A stretch of 64,000 nucleotides of DNA from positions 682,001 through 746,000 of the forward strand of contig CAVTSA010000002.1 of the NCBI GenBank assembly GCA_963737225.1, in the 5' to 3' direction. The notes beneath the pieces were generated by a model. The model searched no databases. It was not told the DNA's origin and was given only the letters and a program-made list of their open reading frames with translations. The position numbers and the translations under genes were made by a program. The DNA is from CAVTSA01 sp963737225. Its GTDB lineage: Bacteria; Chloroflexota; Dormibacteria; Dormibacterales; Dormibacteraceae. Shown in pieces: positions 37,502-46,358 of this stretch. How positions within the stretch are numbered: position 1 is the first letter of the stretch; each line of letters opens with the position of its first letter.

Positions 37502-38038
37502 TCAAACAGGCGCGCGCTCCCGTGAGAGCAGGCCGATCAGGGCGCGGGTGAAGTCGGGGAGATCGCCCGGCCGGCGCGAGGTGACGAGGTTGCCGTCGAC
37601 GACCACCGAGCGGTCTTCGTAGATCGCCCCGGCGTTGACCATGTCGTCCTTGATCGAGATGTACCCGGTCGCGTGCCGGCCCCTGAGCACGCCCGCCGAG
37701 GCGAGCACCCATCCCGCGTGGCAGATCGCCGCCACCGGCTTGTGCTGGTCGTTCAGCGCGCGCACGAAATCGATCATCGCCGGGGTGCGCCGCATGTAGT
37801 CCGGCGAGTACCCGCCCGGAATCACCACCGCGTCGAAGTCCTCGACCCGGGCGTCACCGATCGCGACGTCGGCCTTGACCGGGTAGCCGTGCTTGCTGTC
37901 GAACGTGTCCTTGCGGCCGCTGCCCACCACGCTGACCTGCGCGCCGGCCTCCTGCAGCCGGTAGTAGGGGTACCAGAGCTCGGGGTCCTCGTAGAGATCC
38001 TCGGCCAGAATCGCGACGCGACGTCCTTCGAGTTCCAT
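37502..38038 (-). CDS. DJ-1/PfpI-family protein
   Basis: 178 residues, the size of PfpI/YhbO-type proteins. The nucleophile elbow is AAICHAGWVLASAG with Cys followed by His, the conserved Glu is in AEDLYEDPELWYP, and DAVVIPGGYSPDYMRR is the standard loop. Relatives are annotated as intracellular proteases, chaperones or deglycases. ATG 38038. Confidence 0.88.
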   Translation of the reverse strand: MELEGRRVAILAEDLYEDPELWYPYYRLQEAGAQVSVVGSGRKDTFDSKHGYPVKADVAIGDARVEDFDAVVIPGGYSPDYMRRTPAMIDFVRALNDQHKPVAAICHAGWVLASAGVLRGRHATGYISIKDDMVNAGAIYEDRSVVVDGNLVTSRRPGDLPDFTRALIGLLSRERAPV

Positions 38039-38080
38039 GCCCTCGATGCTACAAACGTCCCCAGAGGCAGACGGGATGCT

Positions 38081-38779
38081 TCAGCGGGCGTCGCCGAAGC
38101 GGTACCCGCGGCTCCCCACCGTGACCACGATCCGCGGGCTCGACGGCTCCTCCTCGAGCTTGCGCCGCAGCCGCTGCACGAAGGTCCGCAGGTAGTTGCG
38201 CTCGTCGGCGTAGCCGGGGCCCCACACGTGCTGGAGCAGCGTACGGTGGCCCATCACCTCACCCGCGTGCGTCGCCAGCTCCGCCAGCAGGCCGTACTCG
38301 GTGGGGGAGAGCCGCACCTCCTCGCCGTCGCGGAACACGGTATGGGCGCCGAGGTCGACCGTGACCCCACCGGCGGAGACCATCCTCGGCGGCGCGAGCG
38401 GAGGGCGCACCCGGCGCAGCACCGCTCGGACCCTGGCCAGCAGCTCCCCGGTGCCGAACGGCTTGGCCAGGTAGTCGTCGGCGCCGGCGTCGAGCGCCCG
38501 GACCTTGTCTCGTTCGCTGCCCCGCGCCGAGATGACGACCACCGCCGGGACGGGCTGGGTCACCGTCTGCAGCACGTGCCAGCCGTCGACGAAGGGCAGC
38601 CCGATGTCGAGCAGCACCACGTCGAAACGGTCACCGCGGAGCATCTCCACCGCCCGCGCACCGTCTCCAGCCGCCGCCACCCCGAAACCATTGGCGCGCA
38701 GCGACTCCACCAGCGACTCGCGCAGGGCCCGGTCATCCTCGACGACCAGGACCGTCGCTCCCGGGGCGGGGTCGCTCAC
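38081..38779 (-). CDS. kdpE: KdpE-like OmpR-family response regulator
   Basis: 232 residues from GTG 38779. The receiver domain has LVVEDDRALRESL, the phospho-Asp in DVVLLDIGLPFVDG, the switch Ser in VVVISARGSE and KPFGTGELLAR. The winged-helix domain ends LRTFVQRLRRKLEEEPSSPR, IVVTVGSRGYRF, very like KdpE. It should regulate potassium uptake genes with a KdpD kinase; the kinase-like gene at 46359 is the probable partner. It is transcribed away from kdpC. Confidence 0.85.
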   Translation of the reverse strand: MSDPAPGATVLVVEDDRALRESLVESLRANGFGVAAAGDGARAVEMLRGDRFDVVLLDIGLPFVDGWHVLQTVTQPVPAVVVISARGSERDKVRALDAGADDYLAKPFGTGELLARVRAVLRRVRPPLAPPRMVSAGGVTVDLGAHTVFRDGEEVRLSPTEYGLLAELATHAGEVMGHRTLLQHVWGPGYADERNYLRTFVQRLRRKLEEEPSSPRIVVTVGSRGYRFGDAR

Positions 38780-38804
38780 GAGGTCAAACGTAAGCTCCGA
38801 CGCC

Positions 38805-39017
38805 TCAGGGGGTGAGGACGAGGCGCTCTCCCTCAAGCGTGAAGCGTCCCGAGGCGACGAACCGCAATCGCCCGCGGTCAGAGCCTTCGATGCCGATCCG
38901 ACGAAGCTCACCGTGGCGGGTGGCGACGGCGCCCACGCGGCCCAGGGCCTGACCATCGGTGTCGAACACCGGCTGCTCGAGCAGTGCGCACGGCGGGTCG
39001 CCGACCTGACTTCTCAT
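38805..39017 (-). CDS. 70-aa PRC-barrel-like protein, paralogue 1
   Basis: Contains ALLEQPVFDTDGQALGRVGAV and HGELRRIGIEG, the PRC-barrel-like pattern of a short beta-rich domain. It is ~55-60% identical by eye to the 70-aa product of the next gene (39100-39312), so the two arose by tandem duplication. PRC-barrel domains often bind other proteins or RNA. Its start is 26 bp upstream of kdpE and in the same direction. Function unknown. Confidence 0.6.
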   Translation of the reverse strand: MRSQVGDPPCALLEQPVFDTDGQALGRVGAVATRHGELRRIGIEGSDRGRLRFVASGRFTLEGERLVLTP

Positions 39018-39099
39018 GATTCGATCTTCCGCGCGCGGACGTCAACAACCCGTCAACGACGCGTGCAGCCTCTCTCCGGGCGAGTCCGCGCGCTTCGCT

Positions 39100-39312
39100 T
39101 CAGCGCGGGATGACGATTCGGTCCCGCTCGATCGTGAGCTGCTCGGTCCGCACGAAGCGCAGGCCACCAATCTCAGGCCCTTCGACGCCGATCCGCTGAA
39201 GCACCCCGTGGCGCGAACCGACGGCGCCCACACGCCCCAAGAGACGGCCGTCGGCATCGTAGACCGGCTGTTCCAGGAGCGCGTGTGGGGGCGCGCCGAT
39301 CAGAGATGCCAT
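39100..39312 (-). CDS. 70-aa PRC-barrel-like protein, paralogue 2
   Basis: Same length and layout as its neighbour: ALLEQPVYDADGRLLGRVGAV, SRHGVLQRIGVEGPEIGG, FVRTEQLTIERDRIVIPR. Conservation of both copies at protein level in all positions of the fold argues that both are translated. It lies between the USP and the first paralogue, all on the minus strand with kdpE. Function unknown. Confidence 0.6.
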   Translation of the reverse strand: MASLIGAPPHALLEQPVYDADGRLLGRVGAVGSRHGVLQRIGVEGPEIGGLRFVRTEQLTIERDRIVIPR

Positions 39313-39378
39313 GGCCTCGATCCTGAAAGCGTCTCCCTCAACAACTCGTCAACGTCCGTGCCCTTGCGCGCCGGCGAT

Positions 39379-39911
39379 TCAGCGACTCCGCGGTTCGAGC
39401 CAGGACCGGAACCACGCCCCCAGGCCCGGCCGGTGATCGGGGATGACCAGCACGGGCCGCCGTCCGGCGCGCATCAGGTGGTGCGCCATGCCCGACGCGC
39501 CGAAACCCAGAGCCGGGTGGGGCGCTGCGCCGTGACCGCCACCAGATCGGCTTCGTGCCGGTCCGAGAAATCTTCGACGACCGCCGCCCCCAGGCCGTCC
39601 CGGGCGACCAGCACCGTGCCCGCCGCGTCGACGCCCTGATCCACCAGGTGCTCCGCGGTCGAGGAGACCACGCCGCGGATCAACTCCACCCGAGCGGCCA
39701 CCAGCTCGTCCGGCGGGGGGCGGTACTCGACTGCCGACACCACCAGCATCACCGCTCTCAGGTGCCGCCCGAGCCAGACGGCATCTTGCATCGCCCGTGC
39801 CCCAGGCTCAGAGGTACCGACCACCAGGATCACATGGGGCCGACCGTGACCGCCCTGGCCCGGCCGAGCGAAGTCGTGGAGGGCTTCGACGAACGGAGGC
39901 GAGGTCGTCAT
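39379..39911 (-). CDS. universal stress protein (USP) domain, frameshifted
   Basis: About 175 residues. The N-terminal part has VILVVGTSEPGARAMQDAVWLGRHL and AVMLVVSAVEY; the middle has EHLVDQGVDAAGTVL and DRHEADLVAVTA. The expected ending (GASGMAHHLMRAGRRPVLVIPDHR; stop at 39379) is in another frame, with the slip near 39495. ATG 39911. USPs are ATP-binding stress proteins and are often linked to Kdp systems. It is divergent from the kdpB remnant. Confidence 0.65.
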
Positions 39912-40061
39912 GTCGACAGTCCCCGGGGTCCGGATCAGCAGCGCTTTGGAACGACACAGGATCTGTGTTAGGCGCTCCGGCATCAATGAAGGATCAACGA
40001 CCTCCCGACCTTGTCATTGTGGGCGTCTGAACGGGAGTCGGAAGGTCCAAAACAACCGACC

Positions 40062-40145
40062 CTACGCGGGATCGGCGGCATCATCGCCCCCTTCGTGGGG
40101 ATCAAGGCGATCGACCTCGTCCTGAACGCGCTGCATCTGGCGTAA
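40062..40145 (+). pseudogene. kdpB: kdpB remnant: last ~27 codons only
   Basis: Reads LRGIGGIIAPFVGIKAIDLV then LNALHLA and a TAA stop. This matches the C-terminal end of the KdpB P-type ATPase (GGIIAPF.GIK.IDL). Further upstream the similarity ends and the divergent USP gene begins, so kdpA and ~95% of kdpB are missing here. It sits 13 bp before kdpC with an AAGGAG site for it, as in an intact kdpBC junction. Confidence 0.7.
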
Positions 40146-40158
40146 GGAGTCCAAACCC

Positions 40159-40774
40159 ATGCTTCCTTCGATTCGAAACGAGCTGCTGCGAGCGCTCCGG
40201 GTGACGCTCGTGGTGTTCGTCGTCACCGGCCTGATCTATCCCTTCGTGATGACCGGCCTCGCCCAGGGCCTGTTTCACAGTCAGGCCAACGGCGGCCTGG
40301 TCACGAAGAACGGGCAGGTCGTGGGCTCCACCCTGATCGGCCAGTACTTCACCAGCCCGCGCTACTTCCAGGGACGGCCGTCGGCCACCACCAACCTGAA
40401 CAACTCCAGCCAGCCCGCAGCCCTACAACGCCGCCAACTCCGCCGGCAGCAACCTGGCGCCGAGCAACCCCACGCTGCTCCAAAGGGTCAAGGCGGAGGA
40501 GAAGCTGATCCGCAAGCAGGACGGGCTGGCTCCGAACGCCACCGTCCCGGTCGACGCCGTGACCACCAGCTTCAGCGGGGTCGACCCCGACATCAGCGAG
40601 GCCTACGCCCTGCTCCAGGTCAACCGCGTGGCCAGCGCGCGCGGCCTGTCGCCGGCGGGGGTCCGGTCGCTGGTGGAAAGCAACGTCCAGGGGCGAGTCC
40701 TCTACTTCTTCGGATCGCCCTACATCAACGTGCTCCAGCTGAACATGGATCTCGACGCCGGTCAGACGAGCTGA
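40159..40774 (+). CDS. kdpC: KdpC potassium-transport subunit, frameshifted
   Basis: About 205 residues. The N-terminal membrane anchor is LRVTLVVFVVTGLIYPFVMTG, followed by TLIGQYFTSPRYFQGRPSAT. The frame slips near 40415; the rest (YNAANSAGSNLAPSNPTLL, VPVDAVTTSFSGVDPDISE, YALLQVNRVASARGL, YINVLQLNMDLD) is one frame away. ATG 40159 follows AAGGAG. KdpC stabilises the KdpFABC pump; with kdpA and kdpB absent here it is probably a relic unless the parts lie elsewhere. Confidence 0.8.
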
Positions 40775-40853
40775 GGCCGAGACGGTTCCAAAGCTTTGGG
40801 AGGTGGGTCCGGGATGGGGCCACCTCCCTCGAATGGGTATATATGGAGAGGTG

Positions 40854-43057
40854 ATGGAGACCCGGTTCGAGCGCCCGGTTGAGCTGGAGGCGAGGCCGCT
40901 GGTGCCGCCGCGGGGTCACTTCAAGGTCTACCTGGGAGGCGCTCCCGGCTCGGGGAAGACGTTCGCCATGCTGACCGACGCGAACCGGTTGCGCGAGCAG
41001 GGCGTCGACGTCGTCGCGGGCTTCATCGAGACCTACAACCGGCCCCGGACCGTCCAGGCCATCGGACAGCTCGAGGTCCTCCCCCGCCTCAGGGTGCCCT
41101 ACCGCGGCACGGTCCAGGAGGAGATGGACCTGGAGGCACTCCTGCGCCGGCACCCGAAGGTGGCGCTGGTCGACGAGCTGGCGCACACCAACGTGCCGGG
41201 CCTGCGCAACGAGAAGCGCTGGCAGGACGTTGAGGTGCTGCTCGACGCGGGGATCGACGTGCTCGCGACGGTCAACATCCAGCACGTCGAGGGAGTGAAG
41301 GATCTCATCGAGCGGATCACCGGGATCACGGTCCGGGAGACCATCCCGGACCGCCTGCTCGACGAGGCCGACGACCTCCAGTTCATCGACATCACGCCGG
41401 AGGCTCTGCGCAAGCGGATGCGGCACGGCAACATCTACCCTGCCGAGCGCATCGAGCCCGCCCTCCGCAACTTCTTCAGCGAGACCAACCTGACCGCCCT
41501 GCGTGAGATCGGGTTGCGGTTGGTCGCCGACTCGATGGCGCAGCGCAGCGGCGTGGTGCAGCCGGGTGAGGACGTGCTGGTCCTGCTGCTGGGCGACGAT
41601 CCGGACGGCCGCCTGGTCCGGCGCGGCGCCCGGCTGGCGAGGCACCTGCGGGGCCTCTGTCTGGTCGCCGCGATCGTCGACTGCGAGGTGGGCGAAGACG
41701 GCTGGACACTGCGAGCGGCGAGGGTCGCGGAGCAGGTGGGGGGCGCGTGCACCGTGCTTCGGACCACCGACGTGGCCCGCGAGGTGATCAACACGGTGAT
41801 GCGGGTGGGCGCGCACGTGGTGCTGGTGGACTCTCGCGCGCGCCAGGCGTCGGGCACCAGGATCGGCCGCAGCCTGGCCATGCAGCTGGTGGACGCGCTT
41901 CCCGACGTCGATCTCCTGCTCGCGGCCTCCCGGGTCGGGCGCGAGAAGGTCGAGGTCGTGACCGAGTCCGCCGCAGCGCCCGCAGGCGGACGAGGTGCTC
42001 CGCAAGATGGAGGGCGGTCGGCGCCGGGCCAGCTTTCGCATCCACCTCGGCTACGCGCCCGGGTTGGGCGCGACCACCCACATGCTCGACGAGGCGAGGC
42101 GACGCCACTCGCGGGGAACGGACGTGGTGGTGGGGGCGGTGCGCTCACGCAAGGGCGCGCCGGCGGTGACCGACGGGCTGGAGCTGGTCGGAGGTCCGCA
42201 AGGACCCGCCGCCCACGACCGCCTCGACGTGGAGGCCGTGCTGGCGCGCAACCCGGACGTGGTCTGCATCGACGACCTGGTCGGCCCCGACACGGAAGGG
42301 AAGCCGCGCGTCGAATCGGTGAAGCAGCTCATGCGGGCCGGGATCACGGTGCTGGCGACGCTGCATCTGCTCGACGTGCGCAGCATCCGGGACGCCTACC
42401 AGGACCTGATCCGGCCCCGCAACCGGCCCGCGGTGGAGGACGTGGCGCTGGTCAGGGCCGGACGAGATCGAGCTGGTCGACCTGCCGCCCGAGGACCTGA
42501 TCGCCCGCCTCCGGCAGGGCGAGGTGCTCCCCCCCTCCCAGGTGGCCCGTGCTCTCCAGAGCGAGTTCCGGCCCGAGGTGCTGGCGGAGCTCCGGGAGGG
42601 CGCGCTGCGCCTGCTCGCCGACCACACCGACGCCCGCCTGGTCCACTTCACGCGTGGTCAGATGCCGGGCTCGCTCGAGGCGCGGCCTCGGATCGTCCTC
42701 TGTGTGCAGCCGGAGCCCAACCTCGAGGCGCGGATACGCCGGGTGGCGGCAATCGCGGAGCGGCAGGATGCCAAGCTGACGGTGTTGTCGGTGCGGCCGT
42801 CGGGCCTGGACGACGAGGGGCGGGCGCTGCTCGGCGACTACGCGGCCCTGACGCACCGGTTGGGCGGCGAGTTCGTCACCCGCCACAGCGCCAGGCCCGC
42901 TGACGCGATCGTCGAGTATGTGGAGTCGACCGCCACCAACGAGGTGGTGGTGGGTCGCTCCAGCCGGCGCCGCCTGCCGCCCTGGGACGTGGTCGCGCAG
43001 CTGTCCCGGCGTCTGCCCGAGGTGACGCTCAACGTGCGCCGTCGCGAGCCGGCTTGA
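40854..43057 (+). CDS. tandem KdpD sensor protein lacking a kinase domain, two frameshifts
   Basis: About 735 residues in four blocks: KdpD N-domain 1 (Walker A GGAPGSGKTFAML, VDELAHTN, TVNIQHVEGVKD), a USP-like domain (VLVLLLGDDPDGRLVRRG), KdpD N-domain 2 with a decayed Walker A (GYAPGLGATTHML, Lys lost; VCIDDLVGPDTEG), and a second USP-like domain (IVLCVQPEPNLEARIRR). No membrane helices or kinase follow. Frame slips lie near 41970 and 42457. ATG 40854; ATG 40832 is alternative. Inferred role: cytosolic potassium/nucleotide sensing for the separate kinase at 46359. Confidence 0.78.
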
Positions 43058-43069
43058 GTCGCGACGGGT

Positions 43070-43133
43070 CTCAGGACGGGCCGAATGGTGCAGAGCGGCG
43101 CATCGTCGGAGACCCTCTGGCGCACCTCCTGAG
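43070..43133. repeat. 64-bp dyad after the KdpD-like gene
   Basis: Outer arms CTCAGGA (43070-43076) and TCCTGAG (43127-43133), with inner GGTGCAGAG and CTCTGGCGCACC also complementary. It starts 13 nt after the stop codon. Length and position match the other elements, but the arms are not internally palindromic, so membership is uncertain; it may be a plain 3' hairpin. Confidence 0.4.
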
Positions 43134-43155
43134 CCTGTCTTCAGACTTCATACGG

Positions 43156-43185
43156 TTGCAAAATCTGATACTGATGCGATAAGAT
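43156..43185 (+). promoter_or_regulatory. sigma70-like promoter upstream of the Leu/Asn-rich protein gene
   Basis: TTGCAA (43156-43161), 18-bp spacer, TAAGAT (43180-43185) in an unusually AT-rich stretch. It precedes the 43249 gene by about 60 nt. Confidence 0.5.
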
Positions 43186-43248
43186 TGCCCGGCTGACCGA
43201 GCCGACGGCGCCACTCACCAGCACGTTACCGACCCCACGACCGGGCAG

Positions 43249-43687
43249 ATGGACAACTTCGCCGGGACGTTGACGCCGACCTCGTCCCCCGGCAACGAAG
43301 ACCGGCTGAACACCCTGGGCACGGTGAACGGAACCCTGACGAACGCGACGGGCAACGTGCGGCAGACGGTAAACCAGCAGATGCAGCGCGGCCGCCGCGG
43401 TCGACCCTTCGTGCCCATCCTGAACCTCGCACTCGGGCCCCTGGACCTGAACCTGCTCGGACTGGTCGTCCATCTCAACCAGGTGGTCCTCAACATCACC
43501 GCCGAAGGCGGTCCGGGCAACCTGCTTGGCAACCTCTGTGCGCGGTGGCGAACCTGCTGAACGGCACCGGCACGTTGACCTCGCTTTCAGTCGGCAATCT
43601 CTCGCAGCTGCTCAACGCGCTGCTCGACGAGAGGAGTGCCTCGGCGGGCGCTGAGCCAGGGCCCGGCGTCCCTGACGGGACTCTGAG
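43249..43687 (+). CDS. Leu/Asn/Gly-rich hypothetical protein, frameshifted
   Basis: About 145 residues. It contains TVNGTLTNATGNVRQTVNQ, LDLNLLGLVVHLNQVVLNI, then EGGPGNLLGNLL; after a slip near 43538 it continues CAVANLLNGTGTLTSLSVGN, LSQLLNALL. The GPGNLLGNLLC..A.LL pattern is one I associate with unnamed secreted proteins of high-GC bacteria. No signal peptide is visible from ATG 43249, so the N-terminus may be lost. The 3' end is uncertain; I place it at the TGA at 43687. Confidence 0.45.
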
Positions 43688-43702
43688 TTGTACAGGTGTC
43701 GT

Positions 43703-43731
43703 GCGCGGGCGCCCGAAAAGGGTGCCCGCGC
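43703..43731. terminator. strong terminator-like hairpin
   Basis: Stem GCGCGGGCGCCC (43703-43714) / GGGTGCCCGCGC (43720-43731) with a GAAAA loop and one G-T pair. No T-run follows. It separates the Leu/Asn-rich gene from the methyltransferase gene. Confidence 0.6.
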
Positions 43732-43760
43732 GACCCGCCTGCATGCGGCACCGCCGGCGA

Positions 43761-44381
43761 GTGACATGGTTAGCGCGGGTGCCCTACCAGCGAGACATCG
43801 GTGACTTCGACCAGCGTGCGCGGGGGTACGAGCAGGGTTCTCGAGGCGCGATGCACGAGGCGATCATCCAGCGCACAGTGGGGCTGACGCTGTCGTTCGC
43901 ACCGTCACCGAAGAGGGTGCTGGACGTGGGCTGCGGGACGGGCCGCCTGCTCCGCGAGCTGGCACGGCTGGCGCCCCGCTTCGACGACCTCGAGGGCGTC
44001 GATCCAGCACCCTCGATGGTGGCGGTGGCGGCTGAAGCGTCGGCGGCGGAGCCCCGGATACAGGTCCGGCAGGGGTTCGCCGAGCAACTCCCATTCGACG
44101 ACGGAAGATTCGACCTCGTCGTTTCCTCGACCTCCTTCGACCACTGGAGCGACCAGTTGGAAGGCCTCCGGGAGTGCGCGAGGGTCCTGGAACCGCGAGG
44201 CCGGCTCGTCCTCGCCGACGTCTTGAGCCCTCTCCTCCTGCTCACACTCCCATTTGGACATCAAGATCGTGCCCGAACTCCGGGGCGCGCCGGCCGGCTG
44301 CTGGTGGAGGCGGGGTTCTCCGACGTGGACTTCCATCCCGTCTACTCGTCGATCATTCGCGCCGCGACCGCCCGCCGTTGA
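43761..44381 (+). CDS. class I SAM-dependent methyltransferase
   Basis: 206 residues from GTG 43761; GTG 43779 is the alternative. Core motifs: RVLDVGCGTGRLLRELARL, LEGVDPAPSMVAVA, QGFAEQLPFDDGRFDLVVSS, and ARVLEPRGRLVLADV. The C-terminal RLLVEAGFSDVDFHPVY matches small UbiE-like methyltransferases. Substrate unknown. Convergent with the padR gene. Confidence 0.78.
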   Translation: MTWLARVPYQRDIGDFDQRARGYEQGSRGAMHEAIIQRTVGLTLSFAPSPKRVLDVGCGTGRLLRELARLAPRFDDLEGVDPAPSMVAVAAEASAAEPRIQVRQGFAEQLPFDDGRFDLVVSSTSFDHWSDQLEGLRECARVLEPRGRLVLADVLSPLLLLTLPFGHQDRARTPGRAGRLLVEAGFSDVDFHPVYSSIIRAATARR

Positions 44382-44423
44382 GGGAGCAGGGGTGGTGGCG
44401 CGGCCCGGCTCCAGGTGGCCCCG

Positions 44424-45029
44424 TCAGGTGTCTGGCTGCTCGCCCATCATGAGCCCCACGGCCTGAATCCACTCGCGGCTCCAGCTGAGCCGGCCGGTTC
44501 TCAGGTCCTCGACCAGAGACCCCACCCAGTCGATCTCGGCGTCGATCATCGCGCGCTGGTATTCGTCTTCGAGCTGGAAGAGCCGGGGCAGAGCCCCGCC
44601 CTCCGCCGCCAGCTCCCCGCGGCGCTTGCGCAGCCCCTCGACGCGGGCGTCGAGCAGCCGTGCCGCCTCCTTCGGGTCCAGCAGCATGAGCACGGACACC
44701 GCCGCCGGGAAGTCGGGAAAGTCGCGTCCGGGATCCGAGAGCATCGTCGCCAGCCAGCGCCGCAGGGTCTGCTCGCCTTCCTCCGTGATCTCGTACACGG
44801 TCCGCTCCGGCCGCCGTTCCTGGCGGGACGTCTCGCGGACGCGGATCAGGCCCTGCCGGCGGAGCGCGTCCATCGCCTGGTAGACGCTGTTCGGCTGCGC
44901 CAGGTTGGCCACCCGCTGCTTGCCGCGCTCCTGGACTCGCTGTCGCATCAGGTACGGGTGCATCGGCTCCTCCAGCAGGAAGGCGAGCACGACCATCGCA
45001 AGGGGCGAGCGAGGTCGAGAGCCGGGCAT
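44424..45029 (-). CDS. PadR-family transcriptional regulator
   Basis: 201 residues. The winged helix is PLAMVVLAFLLEEPMHPYLMRQRVQERG (its ends), then NSVYQAMDALRRQGLIRV and TVYEITEEGEQTLRRWL. The C-terminal dimerisation helices (EAARLLDARVEGLRKRRGEL) form the second half, as in PadR subfamily 2. It is divergent from a flavin monooxygenase and most likely represses it and itself from the AT-rich gap. Confidence 0.88.
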   Translation of the reverse strand: MPGSRPRSPLAMVVLAFLLEEPMHPYLMRQRVQERGKQRVANLAQPNSVYQAMDALRRQGLIRVRETSRQERRPERTVYEITEEGEQTLRRWLATMLSDPGRDFPDFPAAVSVLMLLDPKEAARLLDARVEGLRKRRGELAAEGGALPRLFQLEDEYQRAMIDAEIDWVGSLVEDLRTGRLSWSREWIQAVGLMMGEQPDT

Positions 45030-45055
45030 CCGGCCCAGTTTACTTGGTTGGACAT

Positions 45056-45089
45056 TGCATGGTTATTCATGTCATGTATAATCATTGAA
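45056..45089 (+). promoter_or_regulatory. promoter and dyad operator in the padR-monooxygenase gap
   Basis: A TTGCA -35-like site near 45056 and TATAAT (45077-45082). The dyad TTCATG (45066-45071) ... CATTGAA (45083-45089) brackets the -10 box. The gap is much more AT-rich than the rest of the window. PadR binding is inferred. Confidence 0.5.
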
Positions 45090-45119
45090 TTACTAATCAG
45101 TCGTAGGGAGGTACCAGGA

Positions 45120-46334
45120 ATGAACCGACCACAGCAGGCCCTCGTCATCGGCGGAGGCATCGCGGGACCAGCTGCGGCGATGGCGCTTCAAAAGGCCGGC
45201 ATCGACGCGGTGATCTATGAAGCCCACCCCTCGCCCGCAGCCGGAGCCGGCAGCTTCCTCACGCTGGCGACCAACGGGATCGCGGCGCTCCGCACCCTGG
45301 GCGGAGCCGACGGGGCGACTTCGGTGGGGTTCCCGACCACCGCCATGGTGTTCTGGAGCGGAAGCGGCAGACGGCTGGGGGACGCCCAGGTCAGCATCAC
45401 GCTTCCCGACGGCACCACCGGCCGGACGATGAAGCGCGCGGACCTCTACCGGGCGATGCTCGAGGAAGCGAACCGGCGGGGCATCCGGTCCGAGCACGGC
45501 AAGCGGTTGGTGGCGGCGGCCGAGACGCCAGGCGGTGTGCGGGCCGTCTTCGCGGACGGCAGCGAAGCCGCCGGCGACCTTCTGGTCGGTGCGGACGGCG
45601 TTCACTCCACGGTGCGGACCCTCATCGATCGCGACGCGCCGGCGCCAAGGTACGCGCGCCTCGTCAACGTCGGCGGGTTCGTCCGGGGAGTTGCCGTCGA
45701 CGCCGACCCCGGCACCTACCACATGATCTTCGGGAAGCGCGCGTTCTTCAGCTACGCCCTGGCACCGGACGGCGAGGTCTGGTGGTTCGCGAACCTGCCG
45801 GAGCCACGCGAACCGTCCCGGGAGGTGCTTCGGGGAACCGGCTCGGAGGAGTGGCGGCGGCGGCTGATCGATGCGTTCAGCGGAGACGCCGGTCCCGCCG
45901 TAGGCCTGGTGGAAGCCACCACCCACGCGCTCGAGCCGACCGTGTTCCACACCCTGCCATCGTTGCCGAGATGGCACAGCGAGCGGATGATCGTGATCGG
46001 CGACGCCGCGCACGCCCCGTCGCCCAGCTCCGGGCAGGGCGCCTCGCTGTCGATCGAGGACGCCGTCCAGCTCGGCAAGACCCTCCGGGATCACGCCGGC
46101 ACGCCGGGTGCACTGGCGGCCGTGGAGTCGATACGCCGGCAGCGCGTCGAGCCGATCTTGAGGGCGGCCGCCCGCGTCAACAACGACAAGGCGGCCACCG
46201 GTGCCGGCCGCGTGCTGCGCGACGCCATGCTCCCGCTCTTCCTCAGGCTCATGACCAATTCCCGGCAGGCACGCCGGTTGTACGGCTACCGCGTCGACTG
46301 GGAGACGCCGGACGTCGTGCCGGCAGCCCGGTGA
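45120..46334 (+). CDS. FAD-dependent aromatic hydroxylase/monooxygenase
   Basis: 404 residues of the PHBH/TetX-like fold. FAD motifs: ALVIGGGIAGPAAAMALQKAG (GxGxxG), the Arg-containing MKRADLYRAMLEEA, GDLLVGADGVHSTVR (DG motif) and MIVIGDAAHAPSPSSGQGAS (GD motif). It hydroxylates an aromatic or polyketide-like substrate with NAD(P)H and O2, possibly inactivating a toxic compound that PadR senses. ATG 45120 has GGGAGG about 8 nt upstream. Confidence 0.88.
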   Translation: MNRPQQALVIGGGIAGPAAAMALQKAGIDAVIYEAHPSPAAGAGSFLTLATNGIAALRTLGGADGATSVGFPTTAMVFWSGSGRRLGDAQVSITLPDGTTGRTMKRADLYRAMLEEANRRGIRSEHGKRLVAAAETPGGVRAVFADGSEAAGDLLVGADGVHSTVRTLIDRDAPAPRYARLVNVGGFVRGVAVDADPGTYHMIFGKRAFFSYALAPDGEVWWFANLPEPREPSREVLRGTGSEEWRRRLIDAFSGDAGPAVGLVEATTHALEPTVFHTLPSLPRWHSERMIVIGDAAHAPSPSSGQGASLSIEDAVQLGKTLRDHAGTPGALAAVESIRRQRVEPILRAAARVNNDKAATGAGRVLRDAMLPLFLRLMTNSRQARRLYGYRVDWETPDVVPAAR

Positions 46335-46358
46335 GAGTACGCGGCCCCGGCTGCACCG

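Noticed and set aside
41960..42470. Programmed frameshifting in the KdpD-like gene
   Set aside because: No slippery heptamer or downstream pseudoknot was evident, and similar slips occur in unrelated genes, so indels are simpler.
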